NCBI RefSeq assembly: GCF_012955605.1
Contig: NZ_CP052135.1
Location: 2,616,711-2,680,710 of the forward strand
Source of the DNA: Bacillus fonticola
GTDB taxonomy: Bacteria > Bacillota > Bacilli > Bacillales > JC228
DNA: 64,000 nt
Direction of reading: 5' to 3'
Positions 8,935-18,835 of the stretch are shown here, one piece after another (the first letter of the stretch is position 1; every line of letters starts with the position of its first letter). The position numbers and the translations under genes are program-made. Below the pieces are notes generated by a model that searched no databases, was not told where the DNA came from, and saw nothing but the letters and a program-made list of their open reading frames with translations.

Positions 8935-8963
8935 TATACGCGAAGGACAGGCGAAAGGTTTCA
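8935..8963 (-). promoter_or_regulatory. ECF (sigma-W-like) promoter of the yvlABC-type operon
   Basis: On the minus strand TGAAAC (8958-8963) is followed after 17 bases by CGTATA (8935-8940). B. subtilis sigma-W promoters read TGAAAC-N16-CGTA, so this matches both boxes with one extra spacer base. It is placed 32 bases upstream of the first gene. Confidence 0.75.
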
Positions 8964-9065
8964 TACCTGAATCAATTTCATAATTGCTCTTTTTAAAAAT
9001 ACACAGACCAGCAGAATAGTAGTTACTTAAAAATTTTCTTGATTCGTACCGCTTGAACAAGGTTG

Positions 9066-9197
9066 TTGATTTCCGCTACAGGCGGACGCTTTCCGGAGCG
9101 ATACTTAGCAACATGAATTTGCATTACGTCGCATCATATAGCTACTGTGTAATGAGATTTCATTAATAAAGCAACAATCTTTTAGAAAACAGCCTTT
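9066..9197 (-). repeat. Inverted-repeat element, family M, copy 3 (left half only)
   Basis: Read on the minus strand it runs GGCTGTTTTCTAAAAGATTG to the core GATGCGACGTAATGCAAAT, then TATCGCTCCGGAAA and GCGGAAATCAAC. This matches the left half of the copies at 851-1063 and 14358-14839. The right end with GTATAGTAAAAACAAC is absent. It lies between the yvl-like operon promoter and the uvrA stop, 16 bases from the latter. Confidence 0.75.
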
Positions 9198-9213
9198 ATT
9201 TTTAAACATAGGG

Positions 9214-12084
9214 TCACAGTGTCACTTTTTCAGCAATCCGTGTCTTCATTCGTTCTTGATCTCGTTCTAGGACCGGTTTTAAGTAACGTCCCGTATAAGA
9301 GGCAGGGTTTTCAGCCACTTGTTCTGGTGTGCCAGTCGCGACAATCATCCCCCCTTTATCTCCTCCTTCAGGTCCGAGGTCCACAAGATAATCGGCAGTT
9401 TTGATTACATCTAGGTTATGCTCGATGACAAGCACTGTATCACCATTTTCCACGAGACGTTGCAAGACGACGAGCAATCGAGAAATATCGTCAACATGCA
9501 ATCCTGTTGTCGGTTCGTCCAAAATATAAAGTGATCTCCCAGTCGATCTTCTATGCAATTCTGACGCTAACTTAACCCGCTGTGCCTCGCCACCAGAAAG
9601 TGTCGTCGCGGGCTGTCCAAGTCGAATGTACCCAAGACCGACATCAGCAAGCGTTTGCAGTTTGCGCTGAATGCGTGGAATGTTCTCGAAAAATTCAAGT
9701 GCATCCTCTACGGTCATCCCGAGCACGTCAGCAATTGTTTTTCCTTTGTACGTGACGTCAAGTGTTTCACGGTTGTACCTTTTTCCGTGGCACACCTCAC
9801 ACGGAACGTACACGTCAGGAAGAAAGTGCATCTCGATTTTAATAATACCGTCCCCACGGCATGCCTCACAGCGTCCACCTTTCACATTAAAGCTAAAACG
9901 TCCTTTTTTGTAGCCACGCACTTTTGCCTCATTCGTTTGGGCAAACACATCCCGAACATCGTCAAACAGACCCGTGTACGTGGCTGGGTTGGAACGAGGT
10001 GTTCTTCCGATTGGCGACTGATCAATGTCGATCACCTTTTCAAGATCGTCAAGTCCATCAATAGCTCTGTGCTGACCGGGTTTCGCCTTAGCTCTATTCA
10101 GTTTTTGGGCAAGTGCCTTGTGTAGGATTTCGTTCACTAACGTACTCTTACCAGAACCGGAGACACCTGTTACGGCAAGGAATAGACCAAGCGGAAATTG
10201 AGCAGTGACGTTTTGCAAATTGTTCTCCACTGCACCTTTAACTGTCACCATCCGTTTTTTATCGGGCTTTCGGCGTTTTTCTGGAATCGGGATGAACCTT
10301 TTCCCTGAAAGATACTGACCAGTTAACGATCCAGCATCGTCCATGACCTCTTGCGGAGTACCTGCCGAAACAATATCACCACCGTGTACACCAGCTCCTG
10401 GACCGACATCAATTAAGTAATCGGCAGCAAGCATCGTATCTTCATCGTGCTCAACAACGATTAGCGTGTTTCCGATATCTCTCATATTTTGCAACGTTTG
10501 AATGAGCCTGTCGTTGTCGCGTTGATGCAACCCGATGGAAGGCTCATCCAAAATATACAAAACTCCTGTGAGACGTGAGCCAATTTGTGTCGCAAGTCGA
10601 ATACGCTGCGCCTCACCACCTGACAACGTGCCGGCGGACCTGCGCAACGTCAAATAGTCCAGTCCGACGTTACGAAGAAAGCCAAGTCGTTCGTCAATTT
10701 CCCTCAGAATGAGGCGAGCTATCTGTTGGTCTTTTTCAGAGAGTTCCAGCTGATGAAAGAACTCATACGCCTCAGTAATTGATAGCTCCGTTACTTGCCC
10801 AACGTGTCTCCCCCCTACTTTCACCGCCAACGTTTCGGGACGTAGCCGATGACCTTCACAAGTAGGACACGGTTGTTGCGCCATGTATTTCTCCATTTGC
10901 TCACGAATATAGTCAGAGCTTGTTTCCCGGTATCTACGCTCGACATTCGGAACAACGCCTTCAAACGCAATGTACTGCTCGCGAATTTGACCGAAGTCAT
11001 TTTCGTAACGAAAGTAAATGTCTTCTTCCTTTGATCCATACAACAACATGTCGAGCTGCGACGTAGTTAGTTGGTGTAGCGGAACAGTGCGATCGATACC
11101 ATGATGATCACATACTGCCTCTAGCATTCGCGGGTAATATTGAGAGCTTGTCGGTTCCCACGGTGCAAACGCATGCTTCTCAATAGAGACATCTTTATTA
11201 GGTATCACTAAATCGACATCAACTTCCAGCTTAGAACCGAGTCCATCACACTCAGGACAGGCACCAAAAGGAGAGTTGAACGAGAACATACGTGGCTCTA
11301 ACTCACTTATCGAAAACCCGCAATGAGGACAAGAATGATGCTCGCTGAATAACAGCTCCTCTTCTCCAATAACGTCGATGACTACTTTACCGTCGGCCAG
11401 TCGCAGGGCTGTTTCTAATGAATCTGCTAGACGTGACTCTACTCCCTCTTTTACGACAATCCGATCGACAACTACTTCAATTGAATGCTTTTTATTCTTT
11501 TCTAGAGTAATTTCTTCTTCTAAATCCATCATCTCACCGTTCACACGAACGCGGACATAGCCTTGCTTTTTAATATCCTCTAGCACTTTAACATGAGTTC
11601 CTTTTCGACCTGAAACGATCGGCGCCAATACTTGAAACTTTGTGCGCTCAGGAAACTCTAAAATCCGGTCTGTCATTTGCTCAATTGTTTGGGATGTAAT
11701 TTCGACACCATGAATCGGACAAATTGGTTTTCCAATTCGTGCAAATAACAATCGCAAATAATCATAGATTTCTGTAACCGTTCCTACCGTAGAACGCGGA
11801 TTACGACTGGTCGTTTTTTGATCAATAGAGATCGCTGGGGACAATCCTTCGATCGCATCGACATCTGGTTTGTCCATTTGACCTAAAAATTGACGCGCAT
11901 ACGCAGACAACGATTCAACGTATCGGCGTTGTCCTTCTGCATAAATCGTGTCAAAAGCTAAAGAAGACTTCCCAGACCCAGACAATCCCGTCAACACGAC
12001 GAGCTTGTCTCTCGGTATATCTATATCAATGTTTTTTAAATTGTGCGCGCGCGCTCCTCGTACGGAAATCGATGTTTGTACCAC
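9214..12084 (-). CDS. uvrA: Excinuclease ABC subunit A
   Basis: UvrA is the damage-recognition ATPase of nucleotide excision repair; it loads UvrB on lesions. The 956-residue protein has two ABC modules: Walker [13 protein letters not shown] near 33-44 with its insertion zinc finger (CPHC and CPEC near 260), and [12 protein letters not shown] near 640 with the second zinc finger ([17 protein letters not shown] near 740-770). Both signature segments (LSGGEAQR) are present. The start is GTG behind GAGGTGAGG. It begins 7 bases after uvrB, so both are cotranscribed under the SOS box upstream of uvrB. Confidence 0.98.
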   Translation of the reverse strand: MVQTSISVRGARAHNLKNIDIDIPRDKLVVLTGLSGSGKSSLAFDTIYAEGQRRYVESLSAYARQFLGQMDKPDVDAIEGLSPAISIDQKTTSRNPRSTVGTVTEIYDYLRLLFARIGKPICPIHGVEITSQTIEQMTDRILEFPERTKFQVLAPIVSGRKGTHVKVLEDIKKQGYVRVRVNGEMMDLEEEITLEKNKKHSIEVVVDRIVVKEGVESRLADSLETALRLADGKVVIDVIGEEELLFSEHHSCPHCGFSISELEPRMFSFNSPFGACPECDGLGSKLEVDVDLVIPNKDVSIEKHAFAPWEPTSSQYYPRMLEAVCDHHGIDRTVPLHQLTTSQLDMLLYGSKEEDIYFRYENDFGQIREQYIAFEGVVPNVERRYRETSSDYIREQMEKYMAQQPCPTCEGHRLRPETLAVKVGGRHVGQVTELSITEAYEFFHQLELSEKDQQIARLILREIDERLGFLRNVGLDYLTLRRSAGTLSGGEAQRIRLATQIGSRLTGVLYILDEPSIGLHQRDNDRLIQTLQNMRDIGNTLIVVEHDEDTMLAADYLIDVGPGAGVHGGDIVSAGTPQEVMDDAGSLTGQYLSGKRFIPIPEKRRKPDKKRMVTVKGAVENNLQNVTAQFPLGLFLAVTGVSGSGKSTLVNEILHKALAQKLNRAKAKPGQHRAIDGLDDLEKVIDIDQSPIGRTPRSNPATYTGLFDDVRDVFAQTNEAKVRGYKKGRFSFNVKGGRCEACRGDGIIKIEMHFLPDVYVPCEVCHGKRYNRETLDVTYKGKTIADVLGMTVEDALEFFENIPRIQRKLQTLADVGLGYIRLGQPATTLSGGEAQRVKLASELHRRSTGRSLYILDEPTTGLHVDDISRLLVVLQRLVENGDTVLVIEHNLDVIKTADYLVDLGPEGGDKGGMIVATGTPEQVAENPASYTGRYLKPVLERDQERMKTRIAEKVTL

Positions 12085-12091
12085 GATTGCC

Positions 12092-14074
12092 TCACCTCTC
12101 TGCCTTCAATTCCAATAACAAGTCTCGCAGTTCAGCTGCCCGCTCAAACTGCAAATCCTTCGCTGCTTGCTTCATTTCTTGCTCGATCTGTTCGATCATC
12201 TTCTCGCGTTCTTTCTTCGTCATCTTCGCAGGATTCGGTGCCGCCGGATACGCTTCCTCCACCTCGGCCACTTGGGTCGCCCGAATCACGTCACGAATTT
12301 CTTTCCGAATCGTTTGTGGCGTAATACCATGCTTCTCATTAAAAGCTTGCTGCGTTTCGCGTCGACGTCTCGTTTCATCAATCGCATAACGCATGGAATC
12401 TGTCATCTTATCTGCGTACATAATGACCTGTCCATTCGCATTCCGTGCCGCTCTACCCATCGTTTGTATAAGAGAACGATGCGAGCGTAAAAACCCTTCT
12501 TTATCGGCGTCCAAGATCGCAACGAGAGACACTTCCGGAATATCCAACCCTTCTCGTAACAGGTTAATTCCTACTAATACATCAAATGTTCCCATCCGCA
12601 AATCACGAATAATTTCGATTCGTTCTAATGTTTTAATCTCAGAGTGCAAGTAGTTCACCTTCACGCCTGCTTCCTTCAAATAAGCAGTCAAATCCTCAGA
12701 CATCTTTTTCGTCAATGTCGTGATAAGCACGCGCTCGTTACGACTTACGCGATCTTGAATTTCCCCAAGTAGATCATCAATTTGACCTTCAATGGGTCTG
12801 ACATCAATTGTAGGATCTAACAACCCTGTAGGACGAATGATTTGTTCGACCATTTCAGGAGTATGCTCGATTTCGAAAGGTCCCGGTGTTGCGGATACGT
12901 ACAAGCTTTGATACACCTTTTCTTCAAATTCCCCAAATTGAAGCGGACGGTTGTCCATTGCAGACGGTAAACGGAAGCCGTGATCGACCAATACCTTTTT
13001 CCGTGCTTGGTCACCATTATACATACCGCGTATTTGTGGAAGCGTCACATGTGATTCATCCACGACGAGCAAAAAGTCCTCTGGAAAATAGTCTAACAAC
13101 GTATACGGAGTTGCCCCCGCTGATCGTAATGTTAAATGGCGCGAGTAGTTCTCAATCCCCGAACAAAATCCCATTTCCCGCATCATTTCAAGATCGTATT
13201 GAGTTCTTTGCTCAAGGCGTTGAGCCTCTAACAATTTGTCCTCATCGCGCAATGCTTTCAGCTGTTCCTCAAGTTCTGCCTCAATATTCACGATCGCCTT
13301 TCTCATCTTTTCTTCTCGCGTAACGAAGTGAGATGCAGGGAAAATGGCGACATGATCGCGGTCTCCAAGAATCTCTCCTGTTAATGCATCCACTTCTCTT
13401 ATCCGGTCAATTTCGTCGCCGAAAAACTCAATGCGAATACATTGTTCGTCGCGAGAAGCTGGAAATAACTCCACGACATCTCCGCGCACTCGAAACGTAC
13501 CGCGTTTAAAATCAATATCATTCCGTTGATACTGTACATCTACCAGTCTTCTGAGCAACTGATTTCGCTCAATTTCCATTCCTACGCGCAAACTAACAAC
13601 GAGATCCCGGTATTCTTCCGGCGAACCGAGACCGTAAATACAAGAGACACTCGCAATAATGATGACGTCTTTTCGTTCAAATAGAGAGGACGTTGCTGAG
13701 TGCCGTAGTTTGTCAATTTCGTCGTTAATGCTAGCATCCTTCTCGATATAAGTATCCGTCTGCGGTACGTACGCTTCCGGCTGATAGTAATCATAGTAAC
13801 TAACAAAATACTCCACGGCGTTATTTGGGAAAAACTCTTTAAACTCGCTATAAAGCTGTCCCGCCAACGTCTTGTTATGCGCGATAACCAAAGTCGGCTT
13901 ATTTACTTGCTGAATGACATTCGAAACTGTGAACGTTTTTCCAGTTCCAGTTGCCCCAAGAAGTGTTTGATGCTTTTTACCTTCTTGAACTCCTTGGACT
14001 AACTTTCGAATCGCTTCAGGCTGATCACCCTGCGGCTCGTACTGTGATTGCAAATGAAACGTATCCACCGACAT
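12092..14074 (-). CDS. uvrB: Excinuclease ABC subunit B
   Basis: UvrB is the central helicase-like subunit that verifies damage and recruits UvrC. The 660-residue protein shows Walker [13 protein letters not shown] near 39-50, the beta-hairpin segment with [18 protein letters not shown] near 92-109, helicase motifs (DESH near 338; [20 protein letters not shown] near 540), and a C-terminal UVR domain ([20 protein letters not shown] near 625-645) that binds UvrC. All parts are normal. It is first in the uvrB-uvrA operon. Confidence 0.98.
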   Translation of the reverse strand: MSVDTFHLQSQYEPQGDQPEAIRKLVQGVQEGKKHQTLLGATGTGKTFTVSNVIQQVNKPTLVIAHNKTLAGQLYSEFKEFFPNNAVEYFVSYYDYYQPEAYVPQTDTYIEKDASINDEIDKLRHSATSSLFERKDVIIIASVSCIYGLGSPEEYRDLVVSLRVGMEIERNQLLRRLVDVQYQRNDIDFKRGTFRVRGDVVELFPASRDEQCIRIEFFGDEIDRIREVDALTGEILGDRDHVAIFPASHFVTREEKMRKAIVNIEAELEEQLKALRDEDKLLEAQRLEQRTQYDLEMMREMGFCSGIENYSRHLTLRSAGATPYTLLDYFPEDFLLVVDESHVTLPQIRGMYNGDQARKKVLVDHGFRLPSAMDNRPLQFGEFEEKVYQSLYVSATPGPFEIEHTPEMVEQIIRPTGLLDPTIDVRPIEGQIDDLLGEIQDRVSRNERVLITTLTKKMSEDLTAYLKEAGVKVNYLHSEIKTLERIEIIRDLRMGTFDVLVGINLLREGLDIPEVSLVAILDADKEGFLRSHRSLIQTMGRAARNANGQVIMYADKMTDSMRYAIDETRRRRETQQAFNEKHGITPQTIRKEIRDVIRATQVAEVEEAYPAAPNPAKMTKKEREKMIEQIEQEMKQAAKDLQFERAAELRDLLLELKAER

Positions 14075-14156
14075 ACACCCAACTCCCTCCTACTCCGCTA
14101 CACTCTTTCGTTATTATTAGTTTACCACAATGTTTTCCAATCTAACCACTAAAAAC

Positions 14157-14204
14157 CGAACAAACATTCGATTTTATTGTAGCATACTGATTATGTTTTG
14201 CGAA
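14157..14204 (-). promoter_or_regulatory. LexA (SOS) box and sigma-A promoter of uvrBA
   Basis: CGAACAAACATTCG (14157-14170) matches the B. subtilis LexA consensus CGAACRNRYGTTYG with one mismatch. Just upstream on the minus strand is TACAAT (14176-14181) as -10 and TTCGCA (14199-14204) as a weak -35 with a 17-base spacer. The box therefore sits over the start of transcription. Confidence 0.75.
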
Positions 14205-14357
14205 AATAGTATGGCTTAAATGGACGATGGCATTTTGTGGCTTCTGTTTAGTTTAGGATTTTTTCGCATAATGTGTTGCTATTGACATGTACTGCGACAT
14301 AATATACGCTCCGGAAATTCACTACGCTTTTTGAGAGTCACTATTCCATTATAAAAA

Positions 14358-14839
14358 GGTGTTTTCTAAAAGATTGTTGCTTTTTTAATGAAGTCCCATT
14401 ACACAGTAGCTATATGATGCGACGTAATGCAAATCATATTGCTAAATATCGCTCCGGAAATACACTTCGCTTTCCGCGGGCTCGAGTCGAGCCTCCTCGC
14501 TCGCAAAGAACGCTCCCTGTGGAGGCCCACAGGACGTGGGTCAGAAAGGCGTTGCCACAGGACGTGGCGCTCTTAGCCTTTCCTCCTTTTCAGCGTCTTC
14601 GCTTTCCCGCAGGAGTCTACGTGTATTTCCTCCGCTAGTTTTGAACTTACATTGTACGAAGAAAATGCTGAGTTCATTCTTAAGGAGTGCACGTGTATTG
14701 TCTCGCTAGTATTAAACTTACTTACTTAATAAGGGAAGTTTTGTAATCGCTATCCATTCGTTGATTGCAGCGGAAATCAACATAGCATTACGTCGCATCA
14801 TGAGATTACTGTATAGTAAAAACAACAAAGGATACGAAA
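14358..14839 (+). repeat. Inverted-repeat element, family M, copy 2 (long form with insert)
   Basis: Left end GTTTTCTAAAAGATTGTTGC, core GATGCGACGTAATGCAAAT (about 14416-14434), right core CATTACGTCGCATCATGAG (about 14789-14808), and right end GTATAGTAAAAACAACAAAG match copy 1. Between them is about 350 bases not present in copy 1, including a GC-rich stretch with GGCCCACAGGACGTGGGTCA (family R) and AGACTCC-type sequence. A decayed related stretch (GCTCCGGAAATTCACT) lies just before, near 14309. No open reading frame of note. Confidence 0.75.
14526..14600 (+). repeat. GC-rich palindromic element, family R, copy a
   Basis: The stem GGCCCACAGGACGTGGGTC is followed by AGAAAGGCGTTG and then CTTAGCCTTTCCTCC. 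The same order of motifs is seen at 25690-25765, 55578-55641 and 63875-63962. It is nested in the longer family M copy 2. Confidence 0.65.
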
Positions 14840-14849
14840 AGAGCCTTAT

Positions 14850-14892
14850 AAAAAAAAGCGTACAAGTCTCTAAAGAAGAGGACCTGTACGCT
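14850..14892 (-). terminator. Terminator downstream of csbA
   Basis: On the minus strand, AGCGTACAGGTC pairs with GACTTGTACGCT and is followed by eight T. Confidence 0.85.
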
Positions 14893-14900
14893 GTTATGAT

Positions 14901-15149
14901 CTATATAGACGACTCCGCTTTCTCTTGCTGTAACTTCCATCGTCTCGCAAAATAAAACCCCACGGTTAACGACAGAGCATCTACCCAAACGAGTCCCCCA
15001 CCATGTGTGTATCCTTTATAGGCTGAAGCACTGATAAGCGCGAGCGTGATGAGGAGACCTACGTAATGATTGTACGTAATCCGTGTAAAGAAGAAGACGA
15101 GTAACCCAGGAAGAAAAAAAGCAGCCATCGTTTTGTCCATCATGGTCAT
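14901..15149 (-). CDS. csbA: Small membrane protein CsbA
   Basis: About 82 residues with two or three hydrophobic helices. It has the CsbA pattern FFLPGLLVFFFTRITYNHYVG near the N-terminus, KGYTHG in the middle, and a basic tail (ARRWKLQQEKAESS). CsbA is a sigma-B-controlled protein of unknown function found beside uvrBA in Bacillus, as here. The start is uncertain: GTG at 15158, ATG at 15149 and ATG at 15143 are all near GGTGAGG; I took 15149. Confidence 0.85.
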   Translation of the reverse strand: MTMMDKTMAAFFLPGLLVFFFTRITYNHYVGLLITLALISASAYKGYTHGGGLVWVDALSLTVGFYFARRWKLQQEKAESSI

Positions 15150-15183
15150 ACGCCTCACCTACCTCCACATATTTTTTAGCTAT

Positions 15184-16383
15184 TTACGAGGCCCGTTCCC
15201 GAACACGTCCTAACGCTACAGTAAAAATGCCGAGCTCGTGATGCTCCCCTTTATATAGAGCACGTTGCGCAAAACGAAGCTCACCGTTCACGTCTTGTAC
15301 TTCTAGTTTACAGTACGTTCGATTATGCTGCAAAGCTTCATAAAATTCTTGATCATTTTTAACCGGTACTCCATTGGCTTTGAGGATGACTTCCCCAATT
15401 TCAAGTCCCATCTTTTCGGCAGGAGAATCTGGCAAAGTATCGAGAATTAATAGACCTCTGTCCCGTTCCGTAAAGTATGGTGTCTTTTGTTGATCTGCAA
15501 CGCGCACCCTTGCTGTCGCTAATTCTCTACCTATTAATGCAAAGCTCACCGCTGCAATCGCTAAAGCAGGAATCCAAAACGATCCGATGGCAAGTACCAG
15601 GACTAAGCCAGCCACTCCGACGATTTGTTTACCTAATAACAGAATCCCTGCTGCCGGGAGCAATGTTTGGAAGCGTTGTTTAGCTCCTAGCAAAAACGGC
15701 ACACAGATGAGTGTGAACGACTCTTCTCCTACAGTTAATATGGGCCAGCCATCAATCGGTATTTGTACAAGTCCACTAGGAAGTAATAAAAAGGCAGGCA
15801 CAAGACCGATTTGGGCAAAGTGATGCGTACCGATAAACTTTCCACGCTTTCCCTTTGTAATCATCGGTGTAGTCACTCGATGCTGCTGTCGTTTGACCCA
15901 GAATCCTTCTATTAATAGAAGAAGTCCTACAAGACCTGCAACTGACGTCAACGCAACATCTGAAGGCATGTCCACCGTACCTAGCCATGGCAACTCAATT
16001 TCAAGAGCGGCTAAGCCTAGTACCAGAAACGTCGCCATTCCAATTGAGTAGGCACTCGATGCTAACCTTTGTCCGAACAGGACGAGAGACAATAATGCGA
16101 TCACCCCATACAGAGCGAGCCAAGCGGTCGTGAAAGAAGCACCTAAGCCAATAAGTACGACTGACACCAGCACCGTCCCTAGTAAACTCCCTTTCCATAA
16201 CTGACGCCATTCATGAAGTACATCATACGCTGCACTTTGGAAGGAAAAGCGCTCTCTCCTCACACGAATCCATCCCGTCGCTATGACAAACACCACAGCT
16301 ACCCAGGTCAATGGGTGTATAAAAAACAACCCGATCGCTTGAGCAATCTCCCAAAACCACTCCGTACCCGTCAATTGTCTCAC
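15184..16383 (-). CDS. minJ: Cell-division topological determinant MinJ (PDZ membrane protein)
   Basis: MinJ bridges DivIVA and MinD at poles and septa in Bacillus. The 399-residue protein has six to eight hydrophobic segments through about residue 290 and a C-terminal PDZ domain (about 305-380: GLLILDTLPDSPAEKMGLEIGEVILKANG). Its place between csbA and ctpB is where minJ (yvjD) lies in B. subtilis. The start codon is the ATG of MRQLTGTEWFW. A general PDZ membrane protein would be the conservative label; gene order supports MinJ. Confidence 0.85.
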   Translation of the reverse strand: MRQLTGTEWFWEIAQAIGLFFIHPLTWVAVVFVIATGWIRVRRERFSFQSAAYDVLHEWRQLWKGSLLGTVLVSVVLIGLGASFTTAWLALYGVIALLSLVLFGQRLASSAYSIGMATFLVLGLAALEIELPWLGTVDMPSDVALTSVAGLVGLLLLIEGFWVKRQQHRVTTPMITKGKRGKFIGTHHFAQIGLVPAFLLLPSGLVQIPIDGWPILTVGEESFTLICVPFLLGAKQRFQTLLPAAGILLLGKQIVGVAGLVLVLAIGSFWIPALAIAAVSFALIGRELATARVRVADQQKTPYFTERDRGLLILDTLPDSPAEKMGLEIGEVILKANGVPVKNDQEFYEALQHNRTYCKLEVQDVNGELRFAQRALYKGEHHELGIFTVALGRVRERAS

Positions 16384-16467
16384 CGCCCTTCTGTTGTCTT
16401 CCTTCTATTCTAGCAAAAAGCATGGAAAACGGCTCGTCTATTTTAAAAATTCCCTCTATAGTCTCCG

Positions 16468-17031
16468 TTACTTAGGGAAATTTGCATAGATGCACGTGTT
16501 TCTCAAAGAACCGTCCGCTGGCTTCATACTGTCTGCTTTCATAATTCCTTCCAACTCATATCCGCATGCCTCTGCAACGTGACGACTATTTACATTTTCC
16601 TCGTCGCATTGAATCTCCACTCGCCTCATGCCCAATTTTGCAAATGCAAATTCAGTTAACACCCGGACAGCTTCAGAAATATATCCGTTTCCTGCGTACT
16701 GTTGGTGTGCCCAATACCCAATTTCACATTTCGGTATATCCCACCTCACATAGTGAAACCCTGTTGAACCAACAAACTGGGCATCCTCTTTACGGTAAAT
16801 ATGTAACCGAAAGTCTTCTCTCTTCACAAACTTTGCATAGCTCTCCCGAATATTCGCTTCTACTTCGTCTAACACAGGACGTTCTTTCGCAAACGGCATC
16901 CACTCATGCAAAGCATCAAATGAATCCTCAATTGCCGCGTATACCTCCTCCCCATCCCCTGGCAAACACGGTCTAATATATAGTCTCTCAGTCTCAATTC
17001 GTTCTGGAAAGTCACGCAAAATAGGGCGCAT
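16468..17031 (-). CDS. GNAT acetyltransferase, RimJ/RimL type
   Basis: A 187-residue GNAT protein of the RimJ/RimL subfamily: ETERLYIRPCLPGD at the start, the acetyl-CoA loop YAGNGYISEAVRVL (about 115-128), and the C-terminal VNSRHVAEACGYELEGIMKADS. Such enzymes acetylate N-terminal amines of ribosomal proteins or small molecules; the substrate here is unknown. ATG at 17031 is 8 bases from AAAGGAGGAA; a GTG two codons earlier is too close. It lies between minJ and ctpB as an extra gene relative to the usual order. Confidence 0.85.
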   Translation of the reverse strand: MRPILRDFPERIETERLYIRPCLPGDGEEVYAAIEDSFDALHEWMPFAKERPVLDEVEANIRESYAKFVKREDFRLHIYRKEDAQFVGSTGFHYVRWDIPKCEIGYWAHQQYAGNGYISEAVRVLTEFAFAKLGMRRVEIQCDEENVNSRHVAEACGYELEGIMKADSMKPADGSLRNTCIYANFPK

Positions 17032-17157
17032 GTACACTTCCTCCTTTAGTAGATTGTGAAAATTCTGGTTATCTTCATAATGTAGTCTAAGATATTAAAT
17101 TTCAACTATTCTATCATAAGCAGTAAGAGACAGGAATAGGTGGATTCCATCAAATTG

Positions 17158-17188
17158 AAAAAGCCACTTTCGAATAAGAAAGTGGCCT
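17158..17188 (-). terminator. Terminator downstream of ctpB
   Basis: Perfect stem GCCACTTTC/GAAAGTGGC followed on the minus strand by TTTTTC. Confidence 0.85.
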
Positions 17189-17194
17189 CACTAT

Positions 17195-18649
17195 CTATTT
17201 ATTAGACGATAGTCTTTTCAAAGCCATTTGCAAAGGCAAATCATACGTTGGATCTTCCATTCGTTTCACAACTGTTTCCTGTAATACCTGTACTGTCTCC
17301 GCATCCAGTTCCCCTGTCTCTGTCAACTTATTCGCCGCTTGAAACGCTTTGACAGCTAGACTGGTTCCTTCATCGAAATATCCATCTTCGCGTCCTGGAG
17401 CAAACCCTAAACTTTTCAGAAGAAATTGCGCACGGGCGACTTGTTCGTTGTTCATGTCTTGCGTTAACGTTTTCTCCGCTTGGACGGGTTGAGCTTGGAA
17501 GATGTCATGAGCCTTCACCTGCACATCTGGTTCTATTCCTTCACTGTGAATCCAGTTCCCGTCCGGGGTGAGCCATTTATAGAGAGTTAGTTTAATATTG
17601 CTACCATCTCCCATCGGCACAGCTTGCTGTACAGTCCCTTTTCCAAATGTTTTTTCGCCGATGAGAGTATAATCTCCCGTCTCCTTTAAAGCCCCTGCAA
17701 GTATTTCGGATGCAGAAGCACTTCCTTCGTCTATTAAAAGAGAAATTGGATACGGCTTAGCCTCTTCATTGTCCGAGAAGTACTGCATCGTTTTGCCACT
17801 GCGCTCTTCGATTTGAACATAGGGCTTCTCATCCGTAACAAGCTCGTCTAAAATCTCTTGTACGCTAGACAACAGGCCTCCCGGATTTCCTCTAACGTCT
17901 AGAATCAGTCCGTCCATTCCACTGTCTTCTAAGTTCTTCAATGCGGCTGTGAAATCTTCTCCTGTTTTCTCAGAAAACGATGTGACCTCAAGGTATCCAA
18001 TGGTTTTGCCATCTTCTTGGAACGTTTTTGAGTAAACTGTCTCAATCGGAATTTCATCGCGTTTTACTGAAAACGACAAATTCTCTTTGACACCTTCCCG
18101 CTCAATTGTTAGTTCGACATCTGTTCCCTGTTCACCACGAATTTTTGAAGTCACATCATACAAATCTTGCCCGGTCACGTCTTCTCCGTCTACCTTAACA
18201 ATGCGGTCATTCGGCTTTAACCCTGCCTCTTCAGCTGGAGAATTTTTAAAAGGAGAGACAATGACGATATCCCCGTTTATCTCACTTACTTCAGCACCAA
18301 TTCCCTCAAAGGAAGATTCTAACGTATTCGAAAATTGCTCTGCTGTCTCCTCGTTCATATAGACAGAATAAGGATCCTCCAGCTCCGTGAGCATTCCTTG
18401 AATGGCACCTTCAACTAATTTATCATTACCCACTTCGTTTACGTACCGATCATGGATTAAGTCATATGCTTGGGCAATTTTTTGTAGCTCTTGGTTATGA
18501 TCTTCACCACTGGAAGCTTGCTCATTGTTTTCGTTTCCTTGCCCCGTATTAAGAGACCCTCCTCCAATAGAGTTCCCAGCATACCAGCCCCCAGAGCCTG
18601 CCAATACGGTGGCTGCTATGGTCGTTAGTGCCCACTGTTTTGTCTTCAC
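17195..18649 (-). CDS. ctpB: C-terminal processing protease CtpB (S41)
   Basis: CtpB is a secreted S41 serine protease; in B. subtilis it cuts SpoIVFA during sporulation signalling. The 484-residue protein has an N-terminal signal anchor (WALTTIAATVLAGSGGWYAG), a PDZ domain (about 100-180), and the protease core with the serine in DEGSASASEILAG (about 310) and the lysine in GEKTFGKGTVQ (about 335). A C-terminal peptidoglycan-binding domain follows (about 395-460). All catalytic parts are present. In Bacillus it usually follows ftsX directly; here about 10 kb of methionine genes intervene. Confidence 0.95.
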   Translation of the reverse strand: MKTKQWALTTIAATVLAGSGGWYAGNSIGGGSLNTGQGNENNEQASSGEDHNQELQKIAQAYDLIHDRYVNEVGNDKLVEGAIQGMLTELEDPYSVYMNEETAEQFSNTLESSFEGIGAEVSEINGDIVIVSPFKNSPAEEAGLKPNDRIVKVDGEDVTGQDLYDVTSKIRGEQGTDVELTIEREGVKENLSFSVKRDEIPIETVYSKTFQEDGKTIGYLEVTSFSEKTGEDFTAALKNLEDSGMDGLILDVRGNPGGLLSSVQEILDELVTDEKPYVQIEERSGKTMQYFSDNEEAKPYPISLLIDEGSASASEILAGALKETGDYTLIGEKTFGKGTVQQAVPMGDGSNIKLTLYKWLTPDGNWIHSEGIEPDVQVKAHDIFQAQPVQAEKTLTQDMNNEQVARAQFLLKSLGFAPGREDGYFDEGTSLAVKAFQAANKLTETGELDAETVQVLQETVVKRMEDPTYDLPLQMALKRLSSNK

Positions 18650-18835
18650 ATTGAAGCCCTCCTTCGTCCTATAGGCACTATATGAGGACGGGCCCTGGTT
18701 TATGCGGTTGGAAGAGGACTAAGTGTGCCAATCTAGAAGTATCTTAATTCGCCTAGATGAAACACTTATATTGTCATGTCTACATATAGTGAGGAATCTG
18801 AATTCTATTACATCTATTTGAAGAACTCTCCTGCA

